Positions 16,996-27,740 of a stretch of DNA of 55,469 nucleotides are shown in pieces. The position numbers and the translations under genes were made by a program. The notes beneath the pieces were generated by a model. It saw only the letters and a program-made list of their open reading frames with translations. It was not told the origin of the DNA and searched no databases. The DNA is taken from NCBI RefSeq assembly GCF_004348345.1, contig NZ_SMJZ01000026.1:1-55469 (forward strand). Reading direction: 5' to 3'. This stretch comes from Nonomuraea longispora. Lineage in GTDB: Bacteria > Actinomycetota > Actinomycetes > Streptosporangiales > Streptosporangiaceae. Each line of letters begins with the position of its first letter. Within the stretch, counting starts at the first letter, position 1.

Positions 16996-19005
16996 TCAGG
17001 TGGACGGGTACGCCGGCGCTCCGTCGCCGTACAGTTCCCGCCGCCACAGGCAGGCGCAGACGCGTTCGACGCCCGCGGCCAGATGGCGGCGGTAGGTGGT
17101 GAAAGGCAGCCCGAGCCGTTCCGCGGCCAGCGCCTGGGTAGGAGTCCCGCGGAGGAACGTGACGGACAGCGCCCGGTGGAACTTGACCGCACGCGGATCC
17201 TCACGCAACTCGCCGATCGCCTGGCGGAGCACGTCGCCCAGCGCCGCGGCAGGATCCTGCCCGGCCCGCTCGGCGACCAGCCTGGTGCGCGTCAGCGGGG
17301 AGGCGGCCAGCGCGTCCGGCCGCGACAGCCGGCGCAACGCCTTGCGCACCGCCTCGACGAACTGCGCCTGCGACAACACCTCCAGTTCCGCCGTGGCGGC
17401 GCTCGGGCCGCCGGGCGGGTGGTTCATGCGCTCCAGCCAGGCCTGCGCCGGCACCGCGCGCCAGTCATGAACGAACAGGGTGTAGCCGTCTTCGCCCAGC
17501 CTCTCGGAGAGGGTACGCATCCCGTACTGCCGTAGATGCTCCGCCCATGCCTGGTCCGGATGCCGTAGCGCGATATATGACCATGCCAGGCGCTCGGCCC
17601 GCAGACAGGTGGCGATCATCCGCCCCCGCATCACCTCCGACAGCGGCGAGTGCTCGCGATACGGCGGCAGCGCCCACAGCCGGCCGACCGCCAGGTGTTC
17701 ACCGGCGCGCAACGGCGTGGTGGCCCGCGCGTGCGCCCACGCGGCGGCCACGGCGGGATCGGCCGCCGACTCCTCCTCGTCGAGCTCCTCCAGCCGCAAC
17801 CACGCGGAGAACGCCACGGGCTCGCCCGTGGCGATCCGCCGGTACAGCCGGAACGCCTCCGGCTGCCGCTGCGCCCAGAAGGCGGCGCAGTCCGCGGACG
17901 CCGCGCCCCCCGCCGCGGTCGCCACCCGGACCAGCGTGCCGACGTCCTCCTCGCGCAGCACGTCCTCCTGGAACTCGTCCTCCTCGCGGCAGCGGTGCGA
18001 ACCGGCCGGCGCTCCTTTGCCGCGACGCAGGTAGAGCAGCGCCACCACCGCGCCGGGCACGTCCGCGTCGTTCGCCGTGCGCACCTTCTCCGCCAGGTGG
18101 GCGTGGATGCGGCCGTTCATCGCCGCGTACCCCTCGGGATCGCGCCAGCGCAGGTCCGCCTCCACCACCTCGCGCACCACGTGATGCGGGAACAGCCCGA
18201 GACCGCACGACTCCACGAACGGCAACCGCCGCAACCACTGGAACAACGCCGCGGCGTCGTCCGGCAGGGCCGCCCGCAGCAGGTCTTCCGTCGTCATGTG
18301 CGCGTGCGCGCAGACCTCCAGAGCATGCCGATGCGCCGCCGACGGCAGCTCGCCCACCAGCTGATCCAGCAACGTGGCCACCACGTCCTGGTTCGGCGTC
18401 CACCGCCTGCCGGCCCCGCCGTCCTTCACCGCCACGGCCGCCCCCAGCAGCAGCGCCATCGGATGACCGCCGGCGAAGGCCAGCAGCGGTTCACGCAGCC
18501 CGGCCGGCACCCCGCGGGAGTCCAGCAGAGCCTGCGCGTCCCCGGCCCGCAGACCACGCAGCGGCAGCACCTCCAGCGCCCCCGCCCATCCCGGATCCGC
18601 CTGCCACCGCATGTCCGGCGGACATCGCCCCGCGACCACCACCAGCGCCCCCATGGGCACCCGCGGCAGGAACCGCTCACGCAGCCACTCCTCCCAGCCC
18701 CGCACACGTTCGACGTTGTCGACCAGCAACACCGCGTCCGCATCACGAAGCACCGGCTCGGCCTCGGAGCCCGCCGGAGCCGGCATGAGCCCGTCCACCA
18801 GGGACACCGGCCGCCCCGCCGCCGCGGCCTCGCCGGCGAACCGCCGCAACAAGGCCGACTTCCCGACGCCGCCGGGACCGTGCACGTACAGGACGCTGCG
18901 GCCGCCGTACAACGCCGCCTGGAAAGCCGCGAGCTCCTCCTTCCGCCCCACGAACGCCGTCTCCCGCGCGGCTTGCAGGCGCCGCCCCAGCAGTCCCGAT
19001 GACAT
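16996..19005 (-). CDS. STAND-type ATPase regulator with C-terminal HTH
   Basis: A 669-residue protein. An N-terminal AAA/STAND-like nucleotide-binding domain begins AFVGRKEELAAFQ with P-loop GPGGVGKSALL (residues 43-53), Walker B-like DADAVLLVDNVERV, and GHPMALLLGAAV. A long helical middle follows with a predicted GNAT-like feel around YRRIATGEPVAFSAWLRLEE that I cannot assign with certainty. The C-terminus (TPTQALAAERLGLPFTTYRR) looks like a helix-turn-helix of sigma-region-4 type. Such proteins act as signal-gated transcription activators. It is convergent with the racemase (25-base gap) and reads in the same direction as, and downstream of, the VanY-like gene. The start is ATG 19005 with AAGGGG upstream. 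Confidence 0.75.
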   Translation of the reverse strand: MSSGLLGRRLQAARETAFVGRKEELAAFQAALYGGRSVLYVHGPGGVGKSALLRRFAGEAAAAGRPVSLVDGLMPAPAGSEAEPVLRDADAVLLVDNVERVRGWEEWLRERFLPRVPMGALVVVAGRCPPDMRWQADPGWAGALEVLPLRGLRAGDAQALLDSRGVPAGLREPLLAFAGGHPMALLLGAAVAVKDGGAGRRWTPNQDVVATLLDQLVGELPSAAHRHALEVCAHAHMTTEDLLRAALPDDAAALFQWLRRLPFVESCGLGLFPHHVVREVVEADLRWRDPEGYAAMNGRIHAHLAEKVRTANDADVPGAVVALLYLRRGKGAPAGSHRCREEDEFQEDVLREEDVGTLVRVATAAGGAASADCAAFWAQRQPEAFRLYRRIATGEPVAFSAWLRLEELDEEESAADPAVAAAWAHARATTPLRAGEHLAVGRLWALPPYREHSPLSEVMRGRMIATCLRAERLAWSYIALRHPDQAWAEHLRQYGMRTLSERLGEDGYTLFVHDWRAVPAQAWLERMNHPPGGPSAATAELEVLSQAQFVEAVRKALRRLSRPDALAASPLTRTRLVAERAGQDPAAALGDVLRQAIGELREDPRAVKFHRALSVTFLRGTPTQALAAERLGLPFTTYRRHLAAGVERVCACLWRRELYGDGAPAYPST

Positions 19006-19095
19006 ATTTCTTGCCCCTTCTCCGAACGCCCTTAGCGGGCGCGAACCCGTCAACGTCCCCGCGCCGCACCCCGGTGGGCCACGGCTGGTCCCCCG

Positions 19096-19641
19096 TCAGC
19101 CCAGGCCGGGATGGGGCCGGCGGGGTGGTGGTGTGCCGCCGCGGTCCGGGCGGTACTCGAAGTGCCACCACTCGTTGTCGTAGATGCGGTAGAGGTCGTA
19201 GCGGGCGCCGTTTTCCTCCAGCCAGCGCGCGCCTTCGTGGGGGCGCACGTCCAGCGCGATGCCCTTGACGTGGCTGGACTCCGCCGCCGGCAGCACGAGC
19301 ATGCGTGCCGAGGCCGGGGAGCCGGACCGGCGCACCTCCTCGTCGAACATGTGCTGCTGGACGAGGGGATCGCGGTAGCCCGAGGTGAGGCCGAGCAACT
19401 GGCCGTGACACCAGAGCGCCTCGGTACGGGCCGCGGTGAACGCCGCCAGGGTGCCGTCGGTGAGCCCGGTGAGGTCCTCGGCCGGGAAGCGCATCCGTAA
19501 CGCCCACGTGCACGCCAGTTCGCGAGCGCGGCCGGGACGGCGGACGGACGCCGCGGGCAGCAGCAGAACGGCGAGCACCAGCGTGACCGCGGCGAACAGC
19601 CGGTCGCGGGGCCGAGGTGGGATGGTACGTGGTTCGTTCAT
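19096..19641 (-). CDS. VanY-type D,D-carboxypeptidase (peptidase M15B)
   Basis: A 181-residue protein with one N-terminal membrane segment (LFAAVTLVLAVLLLPAASV) and an extracellular zinc D,D-carboxypeptidase domain. The M15 signature is complete: GLTSGYRDPLVQQHMF (Arg90), SSHVKGIALDV giving Ser122-x-His124 and Asp131 as in SxHxxGxAxD, and the second motif EWWHFEY with catalytic Glu157 and zinc ligand His160. These enzymes remove the terminal D-Ala from stem pentapeptides; VanY proteins confer or help glycopeptide resistance, and VanYn of a Nonomuraea glycopeptide producer is of similar size (about 196 residues). It is divergent from a response regulator across a 176-base gap with tandem repeats. 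A general wall-maturation role is also possible. Confidence 0.88.
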   Translation of the reverse strand: MNEPRTIPPRPRDRLFAAVTLVLAVLLLPAASVRRPGRARELACTWALRMRFPAEDLTGLTDGTLAAFTAARTEALWCHGQLLGLTSGYRDPLVQQHMFDEEVRRSGSPASARMLVLPAAESSHVKGIALDVRPHEGARWLEENGARYDLYRIYDNEWWHFEYRPDRGGTPPPRRPHPGLG

Positions 19642-19721
19642 GGCGACTACGCTTGGCGCCGAATATGCGTGCGTTGTCCGCCGCCTGTCATCGTTTCTCG
19701 ACGGCGGCCACCGTCGGTGTG

Positions 19722-19743
19722 ACCGTGACACGACCATGACACG
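19722..19743. promoter_or_regulatory. Tandem 11-bp direct repeats, likely response-regulator operator
   Basis: ACCGTGACACG (19722-19732) is followed without gap by ACCATGACACG (19733-19743), 10 of 11 identical. An 11-base period is characteristic of tandem head-to-tail OmpR-family binding. The site lies about midway between the vanY-like start (19641) and the response-regulator start (19818), so one site could control both directions. Confidence 0.6.
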
Positions 19744-19817
19744 GCGCGGACGAGGCGGGGACACGACGGGCCGACAGTGGATGGATTGACCGGCGAGCGA
19801 GCTACGGGGAGCGTGCG

Positions 19818-20507
19818 GTGAAACTCGGCGGCGTGTCGCGAGTGTTGTTGATCGAGGATGACCTGGCCGTGCGGGAGGGACTTGAGCTGGCCCTGACCCG
19901 GCACGGGCACCGGGTGCGCGCGGTGGAGTCCGGCGAGCAGGGGCTGGACCGGCTGCGCATGGACCTTCCCGACGTCGTCGTGCTCGATCTGATGTTGCCG
20001 GGCATCGACGGGTTCGAGGTCTGCCGGCGCATGCGGGCCTCCGGGAACGTCCCGATCATCATGCTGACCGCGCGGGGCGACGACATCGACGTGGTGGCCG
20101 GGCTGGAGGCGGGCGCCGACGACTACGTGGTCAAGCCGGTGCAGCCCAGAGTGCTCGAGGCCCGCATCCGCGCGGTGCTGCGGCGGATCGGCCGGGACCA
20201 GGCGGAGCTGGAGCGGCACGGGGACCTGACCATCGATCGGGCCGGGCTGGTGGTCACCCACCGCGGCGTGCCGGTCGGCCTCGCCCCGACGGAGCTGCGC
20301 CTCCTGCTCGAACTCTCCGGCACGCCGGGCCGGGTGCACAGCCGCCAGCAGTTGCTGGAGTCGGTGTGGGAGCACGGGTATTTCGGCGACTCGCGTCTGG
20401 TGGACGCGTGCGTGCAGCGGCTGCGCGCGAAGATCGAGGACGACTCGGCGGCGCCTGTCTACGTGCAGACGGTGCGCGGGTTCGGCTACCGTTTCGGGCC
20501 GGTGTGA
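19818..20507 (+). CDS. OmpR-family response regulator (CseB/VanR-like)
   Basis: A 229-residue regulator. The receiver domain has the acidic pair in VLLIEDDLAV, phospho-acceptor Asp57 (VVVLDLMLPG), Thr/Ala switch region MLTARGDDIDVV and Lys in DDYVVKPVQPR. The C-terminal winged helix (APTELRLLLELSGTPGRVHS ... RFGYRF-like end VRGFGYRFGPV) is of OmpR type. Sequence flavour (ADDYV, DDIDVVAGLEAGADD) resembles CseB, which answers cell-envelope stress, and the VanR group. The GTG start has GGGGA seven bases upstream. The sensor kinase follows 7 bases later, and the vanY-like gene is divergent. Confidence 0.92.
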   Translation: MKLGGVSRVLLIEDDLAVREGLELALTRHGHRVRAVESGEQGLDRLRMDLPDVVVLDLMLPGIDGFEVCRRMRASGNVPIIMLTARGDDIDVVAGLEAGADDYVVKPVQPRVLEARIRAVLRRIGRDQAELERHGDLTIDRAGLVVTHRGVPVGLAPTELRLLLELSGTPGRVHSRQQLLESVWEHGYFGDSRLVDACVQRLRAKIEDDSAAPVYVQTVRGFGYRFGPV

Positions 20508-20514
20508 GCCGCCG

Positions 20515-21966
20515 GTGGCACTTCGGCCGAGTCCGGGGCTGCGTACCCGGTTGTTGTCCGCGTTCGCGCTGCTGTGTGTGGTCACCGCGGCGGCGGTGGC
20601 CGGCGGGATGTACGTCGAGGCTCGCAACGCCATCCTGGAGAGAACCCAGGATGCCGCGGTGAACACGATGAGGAGCCGCCTGGAGGCGCTCTTCCCCTTG
20701 CCCACCGCGACGCCGGGCCCCGCCGAGCTCGGCGGGATCGCCCGCAGCCTGATCGACGAGGACACCCACACGATCGCCGTCTACCACGGGGTGCAGTGGC
20801 AGCCGGGCGGGCTACCGAACGCGCCGCCCCTGGACGCCGGTGACATTCCCCCGAAGCTACGGCATACCGTGGCCGGCGGCGTCATGGCGTGGCAACGCGT
20901 GGAGTGGCATGGCGCCCCCTTCCTGGTCATCGGCGCGCCGTTGCTGATCGCCGAACGGGGCCAGGCACCGCGGGTGTCCGGCATCGAGGTCTACACCGTT
21001 CGCAGCCTGCTTTCCGAACAGCGCAGCATCAACGAGCTCGCCGCACGCGCCTGGCTCACCGGCGGGGCGGCGCTGGCGTTCGCGGTCGTCCTGGCACTGC
21101 TGGCCACCCGTGGCGTGCTGCGGCCGGTGCGCGAGCTCGGTCGGGCGGCACGCCTGCTGGGCGAGGGCGAGCTGCGGGTCAGGATCGAGATGCGCGGCTC
21201 CGACGAGCTGGCCGACGTGGCGCGCACGTTCAACAACACCGCGGCGGAGCTGGAACGGCACGTCATGCAGCTGCGCGAGATGGAGGCCGACGCCCGCCGG
21301 TTCGTGGCCGACGTTTCCCACGAGCTGCGCACCCCGCTGGCCGCGCTCACCGCGGTCGCCGACATCCTCGACGAGGAGGCGGACGGGCTGCCCGAGCCCG
21401 CCGGCAGGGCCGCCAGACTGGTCAGCCAGGAGACGCTCAACCTCACCGGACTGGTGAACGACCTCATCGAGATCAGCAGGTTCGACTCCGGCGTCGCGGC
21501 CCTCGCACTGAACGAGGTCGACGTGGCCGAGCTGGTGCGCGCGACCCTGCGTACCCGGGGCTGGCCGGAGCGGGTGCACACCGAACTCGCCTCCGAGGTG
21601 ACGGCGCGGCTGGACCCGCGCCGGGTGGACGTCATCCTCGCGAACCTGGTCGGCAACGCCCTGCGGCACGGCGAGCCACCGGTGTCGGTACGGCTCCGCG
21701 CCGGCCAGGACTGGATCGCTGTCGAGGTCCGCGACCACGGACCGGGGCTGGACGAAGCGGTGTTGCCGCACGTGTTCGACCGCTTCTACAAGGCCAGCGC
21801 GGCCAGGGCCAGATCCGAGGGCAGCGGCCTCGGCCTGGCCATCGCACGGGAGAACGCCCGCCTGCACCGAGGCGACCTCACCGTCACCAACGCCCCGGAC
21901 GGCGGCGCCGTCTTCACGCTGCGGCTGCCACGCCGGCCACCCGATCCGAACGGAGGCTCCGAGTGA
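20515..21966 (+). CDS. Sensor histidine kinase
   Basis: A 483-residue membrane kinase. A first membrane helix ([19 protein letters not shown]) is followed by an extracellular sensor part of about 140 residues, a second helix ([19 protein letters not shown]), a HAMP domain ([20 protein letters not shown]), the dimerisation domain with phospho-acceptor His269 ([16 protein letters not shown]), and an ATPase domain with N box [13 protein letters not shown]1 DHGPGLDE and G2 GSGLGLAIA. It is the partner of the response regulator just upstream. The sensor domain is larger than the very short loop of Streptomyces VanS, so direct sensing of a glycopeptide cannot be assumed; it may sense wall damage. 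A lipoprotein gene overlaps its stop. Confidence 0.93.
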   Translation: MALRPSPGLRTRLLSAFALLCVVTAAAVAGGMYVEARNAILERTQDAAVNTMRSRLEALFPLPTATPGPAELGGIARSLIDEDTHTIAVYHGVQWQPGGLPNAPPLDAGDIPPKLRHTVAGGVMAWQRVEWHGAPFLVIGAPLLIAERGQAPRVSGIEVYTVRSLLSEQRSINELAARAWLTGGAALAFAVVLALLATRGVLRPVRELGRAARLLGEGELRVRIEMRGSDELADVARTFNNTAAELERHVMQLREMEADARRFVADVSHELRTPLAALTAVADILDEEADGLPEPAGRAARLVSQETLNLTGLVNDLIEISRFDSGVAALALNEVDVAELVRATLRTRGWPERVHTELASEVTARLDPRRVDVILANLVGNALRHGEPPVSVRLRAGQDWIAVEVRDHGPGLDEAVLPHVFDRFYKASAARARSEGSGLGLAIARENARLHRGDLTVTNAPDGGAVFTLRLPRRPPDPNGGSE

Positions 21967-22454
21967 AGGCCTGGCTCGCCTGCCGCGTGCTCGCCGCGGG
22001 CCTCGTGTCGTTCGTCGCCGTGGCCGGCTGCGGCGTGCGGCCCAGCGACGTCATCCCGGCCGGCGACCCGCCGAGCGGAGGCGTCGCACCCACCGCGACG
22101 ATCACCCTCTACCTGGTCAAGAACGGCCGGCTCGACGCGGTGACGCGGCCCCGGCCCCGTCATCGTCCCCTGTTCAAAGCCGACACGCTCGCGCTGCTGG
22201 CAGCCGGACCCACCGGAAAGGAACAGGCGCGCGGGTTCACCACCGACGTCCCGGGCGAAGCCGGCCCGTTCTCGGTGACCGTCAAGCCGGACGGCCACCT
22301 GGTGGTGACCCTGTCCACTCCGGCCGGCGAACTGTCCGCACTGGCCGTCGACCAGATCGTGTGCACGGCCGCCGCCCTGGCGCCGGAGAACCCCACCCAG
22401 GTCACCGTCCTCGGCGCGGGGCAGAGCATCGGCCCCCGGGAGTGCCCGGAATGA
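21963..22454 (+). CDS. GerMN-type lipoprotein
   Basis: A 163-residue lipoprotein with a signal peptide ending in the lipobox VAVAGC. The rest is of the GerMN (sporulation and spore germination) fold: [53 protein letters not shown]. The same domain occurs in LpqB, the lipoprotein of the MtrAB two-component system. The GTG start overlaps the kinase stop by four bases (GTGA) and has GGAGG upstream, so translation is coupled to the kinase and the protein probably modulates its sensing at the outer face of the membrane. The afsQ and cse systems of Streptomyces also carry lipoprotein genes. Confidence 0.85.
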   Translation: MKAWLACRVLAAGLVSFVAVAGCGVRPSDVIPAGDPPSGGVAPTATITLYLVKNGRLDAVTRPRPRHRPLFKADTLALLAAGPTGKEQARGFTTDVPGEAGPFSVTVKPDGHLVVTLSTPAGELSALAVDQIVCTAAALAPENPTQVTVLGAGQSIGPRECPE

Positions 22455-22557
22455 CGACGGCGTAGCCGGACTCCATCGCCCGGGCTCGGCCCGTTCGGCG
22501 ACCACATGGGCCATTCGCACAGCTCCCCGGGAGCCGCGGCGTCGCCGGCCCATGCGA

Positions 22558-22593
22558 AAGCCCCCGCGTGGACGACGCTCCACGCGGGGGCTT
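22558..22593. terminator. Strong bidirectional hairpin terminator
   Basis: AAGCCCCCGCGTGGA pairs perfectly with TCCACGCGGGGGCTT across a 6-base loop (15 bp). It lies just past the clpC stop and about 100 bases past the lipoprotein stop, so it can end both transcripts. Confidence 0.85.
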
Positions 22594-22608
22594 CGCGAGA
22601 CCGGGATG

Positions 22609-25110
<2,502 letters not shown>

Positions 25111-25290
25111 CTCGTCGCTCCTCACAGAGCGGTCAGTCAGGCCGGTAAATCCGGTCCCGTCATCCCGCATGCTAGCCCTGGCTCGGCGCACCGTGCCCAC
25201 TGCCGCTGACACGCTCTATAGCAGACACGTTCCCCGGGAACAGGGCGTTCACCCTCTATCCAACTACCGTTCGGGGGTGACGTGTTCCCG

Positions 25291-25307
25291 ATACGCCGCA
25301 AGCGAAC
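25291..25307 (-). promoter_or_regulatory. Possible ClgR-type operator upstream of clpC
   Basis: ATACGCCGCAAGCGAAC contains CGCC-GCA-AGCG flanked by A/T bases and followed by AAC, close to the CGCY-N3-RGCG core reported for ClgR, the activator of clp genes in actinobacteria. The middle of the spacer departs from consensus. It lies about 185 bases upstream of the clpC start. Confidence 0.35.
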
Positions 25308-26093
25308 GATGTTTAGGACGCTTCGCGGAAGCGGCTGAAATGTGCTGCCGCACCGTATCCGGATCACCACGATCGGCCATCGGACATCGGGGGCGAAGCC
25401 GGCTGGGGCGCCACTTCACCCGCGTATCCCAGATGCCGCGTACGTATCTGTTACGCAATCATCCTATGTCCCGACGCAATGGTTGGCCAACCGCGCGTGC
25501 TGCGCCCTGAGCACAACGGGACACACGCCGCACACCGCACACAGAGTAATACGCCAACCGGTCAGCTCGGTTACCGATCTCATCTCGCATCATGAGACAC
25601 TGCACCGCGGCCGGGCATGACATTCGCGCTCATCCTCGCCGTCGCCGGGCGGCCGCATTCAGGTGCCCGCCACACTTCGTGATGGCCCGGCATTGTGGGC
25701 ACATGCTCGTGAAAGCCGGATTGTGCGAGGCGCCCCCATGCCCGCGGGTTATGCCCCGCGCCGCGACATCTCCCCGGCGCCGCTTATGGCACGACGGCCA
25801 CGCAACGTGTACGGCGGTGTTTTGCGCCGATGCCCACACCCGCGTGGCATACGGGGTTTCCGGCACGTGCGCGAGTCGAGATCGCGGTTAGGGCTACAGC
25901 GCGTGAAGATCGTCGGCGGTCTTTAGGCGCCCGGATTTCCGTCATGGCGCGTTCCATGAGTGCGACGCTTGTCCGTGACGGTAGGCGAATGACGCGGCCC
26001 CGCGGGCAATCCGGGCGCCTCGCGGCGAGAAGCGTACGTTGAATGGGGTATGGCCGCGCGGCGCATTCGGACGCGCCAGGCGCGGCACCGTCG

Positions 26094-26165
26094 CATATGC
26101 GGGCGCCCGGCCGCGGAAACGGCGCCGAGAGGGCGCCCGATCCGCGGCCAAAACGCCCGCATATG
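26094..26165. repeat. Nested inverted repeat (CATATGCGGGCG / CGCCCGCATATG)
   Basis: A perfect 12-bp inverted pair at 26094-26105 and 26154-26165 encloses a second pair of CCGCGG at 26111-26116 and 26142-26147. The loop contains two GGCGCC-type palindromes. Such a structure could extrude as a cruciform or fold in RNA. Confidence 0.6.
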
Positions 26166-26224
26166 GACAGGCGAGTCGATCATCATCCGGGCCGCTCCGC
26201 CATTCAGAACGACCCGGACACGAT

Positions 26225-26275
26225 CATGCGCTTATGGCGGTCGCCGGGGTCCTAGGCGAACGGCATAAGCGCATG
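26225..26275 (-). terminator. Long hairpin downstream of lsr2
   Basis: CATGCGCTTATG (26225-26236) is perfectly repeated in inverted form as CATAAGCGCATG (26264-26275), with further partial pairing inside the loop. It begins about 19 bases past the lsr2 stop. There is no T tract, so it could stabilise the mRNA end rather than terminate it. Confidence 0.45.
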
Positions 26276-26293
26276 GTCGAGCAGCCGGCTCTC

Positions 26294-26626
26294 CTAGTGA
26301 GCCTGCTCGTACTTCTCGACGACGGTGGAGGCGATGCGGCCTCGCTCGCTGACGGGCAGGCCGTGGGCCTTGGCCCACTGCCGGATCTCCGAGCTCTTCT
26401 CGCGGCTCATCGCGCGGTTGCCGCCGCGGCCACGCCGACGCGTGGTGACGGCACCGGCCCTGCGCGCGTGCTGCACGAAAGGCGTGAGCGCGTCCCTCAG
26501 CTTCTTCGCGTTAAGGTCGCTGAGGTCAATCTCATAGGAGGAGCCGTCAATAGCGAAGCTGACCGTCTCATTGGCCTCGCCCCCATCGAGGTCATCGATG
26601 AGAATCTCCTGGATCTGCTTGGCCAT
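26294..26626 (-). CDS. lsr2: Nucleoid-associated protein Lsr2
   Basis: A 110-residue H-NS-like protein. The N-terminal half (VSFAIDGSSYEIDLSDLNAK) forms the oligomerisation fold, and the C-terminal half binds AT-rich DNA through an AT-hook-like Arg95-Gly96-Arg97 (SERGRIAS). Between them lies the basic linker RRRGRGGNR. Lsr2 silences AT-rich and horizontally acquired genes and shapes secondary metabolism in actinobacteria. The ATG at 26626 has AAAGGA upstream. The position next to clpC matches Streptomyces. Confidence 0.97.
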   Translation of the reverse strand: MAKQIQEILIDDLDGGEANETVSFAIDGSSYEIDLSDLNAKKLRDALTPFVQHARRAGAVTTRRRGRGGNRAMSREKSSEIRQWAKAHGLPVSERGRIASTVVEKYEQAH

Positions 26627-26731
26627 CTACGCAATCCTTTCGCGGAGCATTGTTTCATTCGCCAGCCCAAACATATACCCGGAAAGGCGTGGAGACAATT
26701 CAGCGCTACGGGGATTCGGCTGACTGGCCGA

Positions 26732-26878
26732 TCAGTTCTCGCCCTCGGGCTGATCCTCACGGTTTCGCCTGCCGCCGACGGCCTCCGCCCGGACCAACTT
26801 CACGACGCCAAAGACGAAGGCGCCGCCCACCACCACCGGGGGGATGAGCGCTGACAATACGTCTGTAAGGGCTTCCAT
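26732..26878 (-). CDS. Small single-span membrane protein (48 residues)
   Basis: An ATG at 26878, with GGAGG upstream at a good distance, opens a frame reading MEALTDVLSALIPPVVVGGA, then FVFGVVKLVRAEAVGGRRNR and a polar acidic tail to TGA at 26732. The centre is one hydrophobic helix, followed by a positive stretch, typical of a small membrane protein with its C-terminus in the cytosol. Third codon positions are mostly G or C. It sits upstream of and in line with lsr2 (105-base gap). I do not know a named family; its role is unknown. Confidence 0.7.
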   Translation of the reverse strand: MEALTDVLSALIPPVVVGGAFVFGVVKLVRAEAVGGRRNREDQPEGEN

Positions 26879-27141
26879 TCGTCCTCGCCTCCACGGCTGA
26901 CGGGGTTTCGGGGCGCATTAAGCGCGCGGAGCGCCCCTTGGGGGAGCACTGCGGGCCCCTCATGGTGCGCAAGGCGACAACCGCCCGCACCCGACCATAG
27001 CGGCACACACATGCCCTGCGTGTCGCAGGGAGACCTACATCCGGCAACCCGGACGCCCCATAGCCTAATGCCAGTCTCTCCAGGCTCCTTACCGGATCAT
27101 GCCAAAATTTTGCGAAAAACATCTGTGCAGGTACGGATGCC

Positions 27142-27630
27142 TCAGCGAAGATCTTTAACCACGTGCGTTCCCGCGAGCCTGTCATGCGGGCCGCGCTCCA
27201 GCGGCTTGTCGATCAGGATGAGCATACCGATCCCGAACAGCAGCATTCCCGCCACCAGATTGACCACCGGAATGCCCATCAGCATGACCGGACCCGGATA
27301 GAGCAGGGAACGTTTGAGCAGAGCACGGGCCCGAACACCCGGTGGCGACAGGCGGATCCGCATGATCGCCTGGCCGAACGTACGCCCGTGCCGCCAATGC
27401 GCCCACCAGTCGTAACCCGTATAACCCAGCCCCGCGAGCGCCCACGCGAACACTCCGGGCAGCCGGCCGCCGAACGCGTCCATCATGCCGACAGTCCGGA
27501 AGACAGCCCATAGCGCAATGAACAGAATGTAATAAAGGATGCCGAAGACGAGTGCTTCAATGATCCGGGCGGCCAGCCGTTCCCACCATTCCGCGGGCAC
27601 CGCGTCCGCCCACGGCGGCGTTCCGGCCAT
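27142..27630 (-). CDS. RDD-family membrane protein
   Basis: A 162-residue protein with the RDD pattern: the entry WWERLAARIIEALVFGILYY, a second helix around FAWALAGLGYTGYDWW, the signature GRTFGQAIMRIRLSPPG, and a last helix (GIPVVNLVAGMLLFGIGMLI) ending in LIDKPLERGPHDRLAGTHVV. The closing LDRLAGT-like end is a family hallmark. Function of RDD proteins is mostly unknown; some act in ion or solute transport. A second RDD gene, with a long low-complexity N-terminus, lies upstream, with a terminator between them. ATG 27630 is preceded by GAGG; a GTG six bases upstream is an alternative. Confidence 0.87.
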   Translation of the reverse strand: MAGTPPWADAVPAEWWERLAARIIEALVFGILYYILFIALWAVFRTVGMMDAFGGRLPGVFAWALAGLGYTGYDWWAHWRHGRTFGQAIMRIRLSPPGVRARALLKRSLLYPGPVMLMGIPVVNLVAGMLLFGIGMLILIDKPLERGPHDRLAGTHVVKDLR

Positions 27631-27693
27631 AACCCTCACCTCGCGTCTTCGACGGCTCAGGAGCCCTACATTCCGCACCTACCCTCACATACA

Positions 27694-27726
27694 AAACAGA
27701 GGCCGACGGGAAGCCGGCCCCTGTTT
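27694..27726 (-). terminator. Hairpin terminator after the YGQ-rich RDD gene
   Basis: AAACAGAGGCCG pairs with CGGCCCCTGTTT with one mismatch and a 9-base loop. It lies 15 bases past the stop of the longer RDD gene. A/T-rich ends on both arms support either direction. Confidence 0.7.
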
Positions 27727-27740
27727 CGCGGTTCGAGCGA

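Larger units (their letters stand above)
25111..26293. other. Gene-empty 1.2-kb region between clpC and lsr2
   Basis: I find no supported gene on either strand; open frames here give strings rich in Arg, His and Pro without motifs. Base composition is less G+C biased than the neighbouring genes. It holds a ClgR-like site, a nested inverted repeat and the hairpin downstream of lsr2, listed separately. The size is unusual for this compact region, so an RNA gene or a regulatory region should be considered. Confidence 0.5.

Noticed and set aside
25592..25891. A 99-residue frame rich in Cys, His and Arg in the clpC-lsr2 gap
   Set aside because: No ribosome site, no repeated zinc-finger spacing and no hydrophobic core.
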